Positions 5,395 to 9,245 of a DNA stretch of 9,245 bases are shown piece by piece. Within the stretch, counting starts at the first letter, position 1, and each line of letters begins with the position of its first letter. Origin of the DNA: Anaerolineales bacterium UBA6663 (GTDB lineage: Bacteria; Chloroflexota; Anaerolineae; Anaerolineales; UBA6663); contig DKKP01000061.1 in NCBI GenBank assembly GCA_002455335.1, positions 11,119 through 20,363 on the forward strand, written 5' to 3'. Both the position numbers and the translations under genes were made by a program. The notes under the pieces are model-generated. The model did not search any database, had not been told where the DNA came from, and worked only from the letters and a program-made list of their open reading frames with translations.

Positions 5395-6798
5395 GTGACC
5401 AACGACCTGCCCAAGACCGTGCACACCAACATTCTCAGCACGATCGGCGCGACGCCGCTGGTAAGGCTCAACCGCCTGGCGCGGGGTCTGGCCGCGACCC
5501 TGCTCGCGAAGGTCGAGTTCTTCAACCCCGGCGGCTCGGTTAAGGATCGGATCGCGCTCAACATCATCGAGGACGCCGAGCAGGCCGGCCGGCTCAAACC
5601 GGGCGGGACCGTGGTGGAGGCGACCTCTGGCAATACAGGCGTGGGCCTGGCGATCGTCTGCGCGATCAAGGGCTACAAATCGATCTTCGTTATGCCCGAC
5701 AAGATGAGCCAGGAGAAGATCCGGCTGTTGCGGGCCTATGGCGCTAAGGTGATCATCACGCCGACCGCCGTCGCGCCCGATGACCCGCGCAGTTACTACG
5801 AGGTCGCCAAACGCATCGTCAACGAGACGCCAAACAGCATCCTGGCGAACCAGTACCACAACCCCGAGAACCCGCGCAGCCACTACCTGACGACCGGGCC
5901 CGAGATCTGGGATCAGACCGAGGGCAAGGTGACCGATGTGATCATCGGGATGGGAACCGGTGGGACGATCACGGGCGTTGGGCGTTTCCTCAAGGAGCGT
6001 AACCCTCGAATCCGCATCGTCGGCGTCGATCCGTATGGCTCGCTGTTGTACGAGACCCACAAGCTCGGCCATCTCCCAGATGACCCGCACCCCAAGACGT
6101 ACAAGACCGAGGGCATCGGCGAGGATTTCCTGCCATCCTCGCTCGATTTGAGCGTCGTCGATACCGTGATCCAGGTCAGCGACAAAGAGTCGTTCCTGAT
6201 GACCCGGCGACTGACACGCGAGGAAGGCGTTTTCGCCGGGGTGTCGTCGGGGAGCGCCGTGGCCGCCGCGCTGCGCTACTGCCGCGACCTGTCGTCAGAC
6301 CGGCTTGTGGTCGTGATCTTGCCGGATGCCGGCTCGCGCTATCTCAGCAAGGCTTTCGACGACGACTGGATGCGCGAGAACGGCTTCCTCGACTCCACGT
6401 GGTCGGGCGCGACAGCCGCTGATGTACTTGCCACAAAGAAGCTGCGCGAGGTGATCTTCGCCCTGCCCAACGAGCTGATCCCGCGGGTCGTGGCGAAGAT
6501 GAAGCAGCACGACATCTCGCAGATCCCGGTGCTCGATGAAGCCGGGCAACTTCTCGGCCTGGCCAGCGAGGTCGAATTACTCAATCACATGGTGCTTGGC
6601 GATCACAAGCGCCACGCCAGCGAGCCGATCTCGGACCTGATGCAGCCCGATGTGGTGACCGTGGCGCCCGAGGCGTCGATCGAGAGCCTGATGGGCCTTT
6701 TCGTCCATCGCGGCGCCGTGATCGTCACAGAGGCCGGGCGCGTGGTCGGGATCCTGACCAAGATCGATCTGCTCGATTACCTGGCCTCACGTTCCTGA
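5395..6798 (+). CDS. Cystathionine beta-synthase (PLP enzyme with C-terminal CBS-domain pair)
   Basis: This enzyme family joins serine (or an activated serine) and homocysteine to form cystathionine, the first step of transsulfuration to cysteine. The 467 residues comprise a fold-type II PLP domain (about 8-335) and two CBS domains (about 352-400 and 411-465). CBS domains often bind adenosyl ligands such as S-adenosylmethionine or AMP and tune activity. Visible sites are the Schiff-base Lys50 in GGSVKDR, the phosphate or substrate loop TSGNTG (77-82), the PLP-phosphate loop GTGGT (187-191) and EGIGEDFLP (239-247). SRYLSKAFDDDWMRENGFL (314-332) matches cystathionine beta-synthases better than plain cysteine synthases. 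No N-terminal haem domain is present, as in most bacterial forms. It starts at GTG with a perfect ribosome binding site. No cystathionine gamma-lyase gene is in the window, so a cysteine synthase activity remains possible. Confidence 0.92.
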   Translation: MTNDLPKTVHTNILSTIGATPLVRLNRLARGLAATLLAKVEFFNPGGSVKDRIALNIIEDAEQAGRLKPGGTVVEATSGNTGVGLAIVCAIKGYKSIFVMPDKMSQEKIRLLRAYGAKVIITPTAVAPDDPRSYYEVAKRIVNETPNSILANQYHNPENPRSHYLTTGPEIWDQTEGKVTDVIIGMGTGGTITGVGRFLKERNPRIRIVGVDPYGSLLYETHKLGHLPDDPHPKTYKTEGIGEDFLPSSLDLSVVDTVIQVSDKESFLMTRRLTREEGVFAGVSSGSAVAAALRYCRDLSSDRLVVVILPDAGSRYLSKAFDDDWMRENGFLDSTWSGATAADVLATKKLREVIFALPNELIPRVVAKMKQHDISQIPVLDEAGQLLGLASEVELLNHMVLGDHKRHASEPISDLMQPDVVTVAPEASIESLMGLFVHRGAVIVTEAGRVVGILTKIDLLDYLASRS

Positions 6799-6846
6799 GT
6801 CGCGGCCCGGTTCAACCGAATTACTGAGACGCTGGCGATTCGGCCT

Positions 6847-6855
6847 TGCTACAAT
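6847..6855 (+). promoter_or_regulatory. Extended -10 promoter for the lipoprotein gene
   Basis: TGC-TACAAT is an extended -10 element with a 5/6 match to TATAAT; no strong -35 is seen. It lies 48 bases past the stop of the cystathionine synthase gene and about 80 bases before the lipoprotein ATG at 6933. A longer reading frame beginning at TTG 6846 would start inside this box, which argues for the downstream start. Confidence 0.55.
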
Positions 6856-6932
6856 TCTGGCACGCCGTCTCCGGCCGCCGTCCCGCCTGGACGCGAATCG
6901 GAGCCCATCCCTTTGTCCCGAGGAGAGCCGTG

Positions 6933-8093
6933 ATGCCCTATCGAGCGCGCGTGCATGCTGGCCTGACCGTCGTGCTGGCCCTGTCGTTGGCGGGCCTGGC
7001 CTGCCAGAGCATTACCAGCGAACCCACAGGTCCCCGCCCCACCGAAGCCCGCTTGCCGAACCCCGAGGGTCTGGCGACCGATGACTACAGCTCGCAACTG
7101 ACGCCAGCGCCCGAAGGGCCGACGGCAACCGAGGCCGGCGAGGTCGTAAGCGGCCCGACGGGGAGCGGCGCAGACTACACCCAGCCCGCCGCGCTGGGCG
7201 AAACGATCTCGATCGGCAACTGGGACGTGCGCATCCTGTCGTATAGCTATGGTGACCAGGCGGTCGAGCAGCTCAAGGGCATGACCGACATGATCGATTC
7301 GCTGCCCGACGGCCGGCAGTATGTGCTCGTCGAGCTCGAGGCTATCAGCCGTTTCAACGACAACGAGAATCACGCCGTCCCCTACGACGTCAGGCTGGTC
7401 GCTGACAACCGGCACGGCTACTTCTCGCGCGGGTTCCCGATGGTCTCCGACCCGTTCGAGGGCGAGGTGCGCAGCGGCGAGAGCGTCACGGGCTGGCTGC
7501 TCTTTGACGCGCCGGCGCAATCGAGCGAGTTCCAACTGGTCTTCAGCGACTACGACAACGACTTCAACCAGATCGAGGGCTACCTGGCGCTCACCCCGAA
7601 CGCGGCGCTGCCTCCTGCCGACGAGAGCCAGTTCCCGGACGAGAACGACATCGGGCGTGACCCGGCTGCGCCGGCGAAGATCGGCGAGACCGTCGTAACG
7701 GGCGGCTTCGCAGTGACGCTCACCGAGATCCAGCGCGGCCAGGAAGCGATCGACACGATCGTCTCGGCCAACAGCTTTGCGCCGGATCCGAGCGAGGGGC
7801 AGGAATATGCGCTGGCCCGGATCCGGGTCGAGGCAATCGGCCGCGAGCCCGAGCTACAGCACTTCTCGACGATCCTTTTCTCGGTCCAGCCGACGAGCGG
7901 CGAGCCGATCGGGTTGCCCTTCCTTGTGGTCCCGGGCGAGAGCCCCGACGGCGCGCTGCTCCCCGGCGCCGTGCTCGAGGCGTGGCTTCCGCTCGCGCTG
8001 CCCGTGGGCGATGACGGCGCCGTGCTGTACTACGATCCGACCTTTGGCTTCGGCGACCAATCGCCGGCCCGCTATTTCGCTCTGCAGCCTTGA
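6933..8093 (+). CDS. Putative lipoprotein with two DUF4352-like domains
   Basis: I do not recognise a specific function. The 386-residue product begins with a lipoprotein signal (about 1-23, LTVVLALSLAGLAC) with probable lipidated Cys24. Gly stands at the -3 position instead of the usual Leu, so the lipobox is imperfect. A Pro/Thr/Gly-rich spacer (25-85) follows. Two related beta-rich domains come next, at about 88-222 (ALGETISIGNWDVRI... GRQYVLVELEAI) and 249-385 (KIGETVVTGGFAVTL... GQEYALARIRVEAI). Both resemble DUF4352-type extracellular domains and suggest internal duplication. AGGAG (6921-6925) lies 7 bases before the ATG, which with the signal peptide decides the start over the TTG at 6846. 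It is probably anchored on the outer face of the membrane and may bind a ligand or partner. The dehydrogenase gene follows immediately, suggesting shared transcription. Confidence 0.75.
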   Translation: MPYRARVHAGLTVVLALSLAGLACQSITSEPTGPRPTEARLPNPEGLATDDYSSQLTPAPEGPTATEAGEVVSGPTGSGADYTQPAALGETISIGNWDVRILSYSYGDQAVEQLKGMTDMIDSLPDGRQYVLVELEAISRFNDNENHAVPYDVRLVADNRHGYFSRGFPMVSDPFEGEVRSGESVTGWLLFDAPAQSSEFQLVFSDYDNDFNQIEGYLALTPNAALPPADESQFPDENDIGRDPAAPAKIGETVVTGGFAVTLTEIQRGQEAIDTIVSANSFAPDPSEGQEYALARIRVEAIGREPELQHFSTILFSVQPTSGEPIGLPFLVVPGESPDGALLPGAVLEAWLPLALPVGDDGAVLYYDPTFGFGDQSPARYFALQP

Positions 8094-8104
8094 GCCCGAC
8101 GACC

Positions 8105-8920
8105 ATGATCCGACCTCTGCGTGGTGCGAACGCGCTCCTCACCGGTGGCTCACAGGGCCTGGGGCCCTTGATGGCCCGACAGTTGGCCGAGGCCGGGGTC
8201 AACCTGGCGATCTCGGCCCGTTCGGCTGACAAACTCGAGGCGGTGGCCCAGAGCCTCCGCGACACGGGCGCGCGCGTGATCGTCGTGCCAGCCGACGTCA
8301 CCGTGGGCACCGATCGAGTGCGATTGCTGACGCAGACCGAACGCGTGCTCGGCCCGATCGATATCTTGATCAACAACGCCGGGATGGAGAACAACGGCCG
8401 CTATCAAGATAAATCCCCGGCCGAAATCACGCAGCTGGTCGACCTGAACGTCACGGCGCCGATGTTGCTCACGCGTGCCGCACTGCCGGCCATGCTCGAG
8501 CGACGACGCGGGCACATCGTCAATCTTGGCTCGCTGGCCGGCAAGCTCGGCCTGCCCTGGGGCAGCGTCTACGGCGGCACAAAGGCCGCGATCATCGCCT
8601 GGAGCCAGGCGCTGAGCATCGAGCTCGAAGGCTCAGGCGTGAGCGTGAGCGTGGTCTCTCCGGGCTACGTCTCAGATACCGGGATGTTTGCCGTGCATGG
8701 CCGCAAGGCCCATCCGATTCTAGGCGAGAGCAAACCCGAGGCCGTGGCGCGCGCCGTGGTGCGCGTGCTCGAGACCGGCGCGCCCGAGATCGTGGTCAAC
8801 CCGACGCCGTTTGGGCCGCTCCAGGCGCTGCATGCGTTGGCCCCGGGCCTGATCCGCTGGGGCATGAACGCGCTGGGCATCAATCGCTTCATCCGCGAAA
8901 CCTACGTCAAACCCCGCTGA
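8105..8920 (+). CDS. Short-chain dehydrogenase/reductase (classical SDR)
   Basis: Classical SDRs are NAD(P)-dependent oxidoreductases of alcohols, ketones or acyl chains in the cytoplasm. From ATG 8105 the protein has 271 residues. The nucleotide-binding motif TGGSQGLG is at 13-20, and Arg39 in SARS, after the second strand, suggests NADP(H). NNAG is at 90-93. The catalytic tetrad is Asn115, Ser143, Tyr156 and Lys160 (YGGTK). PGYVSDTGM follows the active site. The C-terminal part (after about 225, ALHALAPGLIRWGMNALGINRF) resembles the tail of SDRs that act on lipid-like substrates, but the substrate is unknown. The start is uncertain. A TTG at 8090 overlaps the lipoprotein stop (TTGA), the ATG lies 11 bases beyond the stop, and neither has a clear ribosome binding site. 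Translation is probably coupled to the lipoprotein gene. Confidence 0.92.
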   Translation: MIRPLRGANALLTGGSQGLGPLMARQLAEAGVNLAISARSADKLEAVAQSLRDTGARVIVVPADVTVGTDRVRLLTQTERVLGPIDILINNAGMENNGRYQDKSPAEITQLVDLNVTAPMLLTRAALPAMLERRRGHIVNLGSLAGKLGLPWGSVYGGTKAAIIAWSQALSIELEGSGVSVSVVSPGYVSDTGMFAVHGRKAHPILGESKPEAVARAVVRVLETGAPEIVVNPTPFGPLQALHALAPGLIRWGMNALGINRFIRETYVKPR

Positions 8921-8926
8921 GGTCGC

Positions 8927-8974
8927 GCAGACGCGCAGAGCGCCAGATTGACACCTGGCGCTCTGCGCGTCTGC
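8927..8974. terminator. 20-bp perfect hairpin between convergent genes
   Basis: Arms at 8927-8946 and 8955-8974 pair without mismatch around an 8-base loop. It starts 6 bases after the dehydrogenase stop codon and ends 18 bases before the stop codon of the convergent hydrolase gene, so it can serve both strands. Neither side has a T-tract, so it is probably a bidirectional, non-canonical terminator or a 3'-end protecting structure. Confidence 0.6.
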
Positions 8975-8992
8975 ATGTCGATCCCGCACTCG

Positions 8993-9245
8993 CTAACCCA
9001 GCACCCGCTGTAGCCAGGTGATGGCCGGGTCGGAGAGCTGCGGCGCTCCCGGGTTAGCGACCTCGTGATCGCCTCCGACCATGGGCCAAACCGTGACGTC
9101 GGTGCGCACCCGACGCGCGATCTCGTAGGTGGCCGTGAAGTCGCAGATGTGATCGGCCGTGCCATGCACCAGCATCACCGGACACGAGATCTGTTCGAGG
9201 ATCGTGTGCAAGTGGAAGTCGTGGGTCAGCAGGCTGAGCGCCTCG
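8993..9245 (-). CDS. Alpha/beta hydrolase, C-terminal part only
   Basis: The frame stays open to the right edge, so the N-terminal part, including the nucleophile elbow, is outside the window; 83 complete C-terminal codons plus a partial one are visible. SCPVMLVHGTADHICDF is the typical strand-plus-loop of alpha/beta hydrolases carrying the catalytic acid (Asp in HGTAD). MVGGDHEV carries the catalytic His, about 35 residues later, and ITWLQRVLG is the usual closing helix. The enzyme probably hydrolyses an ester or similar bond; the substrate cannot be told from this end. A TTG at 9211 is an internal codon, not the start. It converges with the dehydrogenase gene. A 9-bp inverted repeat (8991-8999 with 9051-9059) spans its last codons and stop. 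Confidence 0.82.
   Translation of the reverse strand, partial: EALSLLTHDFHLHTILEQISCPVMLVHGTADHICDFTATYEIARRVRTDVTVWPMVGGDHEVANPGAPQLSDPAITWLQRVLG

Noticed and set aside
6799..6846. Terminator after the cystathionine synthase gene
   Set aside because: Only a short CGGTT/AACCG pairing with a one-base loop is present and there is no T-tract; no supportable terminator was found.
8991..9059. 9-bp inverted repeat CGCTAACCC / GGGTTAGCG around the end of the hydrolase gene
   Set aside because: The arms are 51 bases apart and mostly inside coding sequence; it could be chance, so it is mentioned only in the gene entry.
1..9245. tRNA, rRNA, SRP RNA, insertion sequences, phage genes or defence genes
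   Set aside because: None of the intergenic stretches shows a cloverleaf, rRNA motif, SRP RNA core or transposase-like frame, and every sizeable credible gene is accounted for by ordinary families.

Overview
The window is GC-rich bacterial DNA with eight protein genes, seven complete and one cut by the right edge. Gene density is high and coding character looks even throughout. I see no mobile element, CRISPR array, tRNA or rRNA. The gene content suggests a member of the Chloroflexota (Anaerolineae-like). The pointers are a secreted protein with three LysM domains, Thr-rich linkers and a clan-A glycosidase domain, a lipoprotein ending its signal in LAGLAC, and an ffh-rpsP-khpA cluster. This assignment is inference from gene style; no marker gene here proves it.

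Left part, minus strand, about 1-2310: a housekeeping cluster read right to left. It holds ffh (SRP GTPase), rpsP (ribosomal protein S16 with a long basic tail) and khpA (small KH-domain RNA-binding protein), serving co-translational protein targeting and ribosome/RNA function. An extended -10 promoter and a leader with a 12-bp palindrome and a hairpin lie upstream of ffh. A 16-bp-stem hairpin follows khpA.

Middle part, minus strand, about 2327-5232: two exported-protein genes. The first in transcription order encodes the LysM/glycosidase protein, with its own promoter, a good ribosome binding site and a terminator. The second encodes a bacterial lysyl-oxidase-family protein that keeps the copper-binding HxHxH motif and both residues that form the quinone cofactor in animal enzymes. 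This is the most unusual protein of the window.

The 323 bases at 5072-5394 lie between divergent genes. They hold the LysM gene's promoter and leader on the minus strand, and a -10-like box and ribosome binding site for the next gene on the plus strand; nothing else is evident.

Right part, plus strand, 5395-8920: a cystathionine beta-synthase-type PLP enzyme with a C-terminal CBS-domain pair, then a lipoprotein with two related beta-rich domains. The lipoprotein is tightly followed by a classical short-chain dehydrogenase. A perfect 20-bp-stem hairpin separates the dehydrogenase from the convergent 3' end of an alpha/beta hydrolase that runs off the right edge.

I found no convincing new multi-gene system. 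The best leads are the lysyl oxidase beside a LysM glycosidase, the shared extended -10 promoter pattern, and the long hairpins that lack U-tracts.
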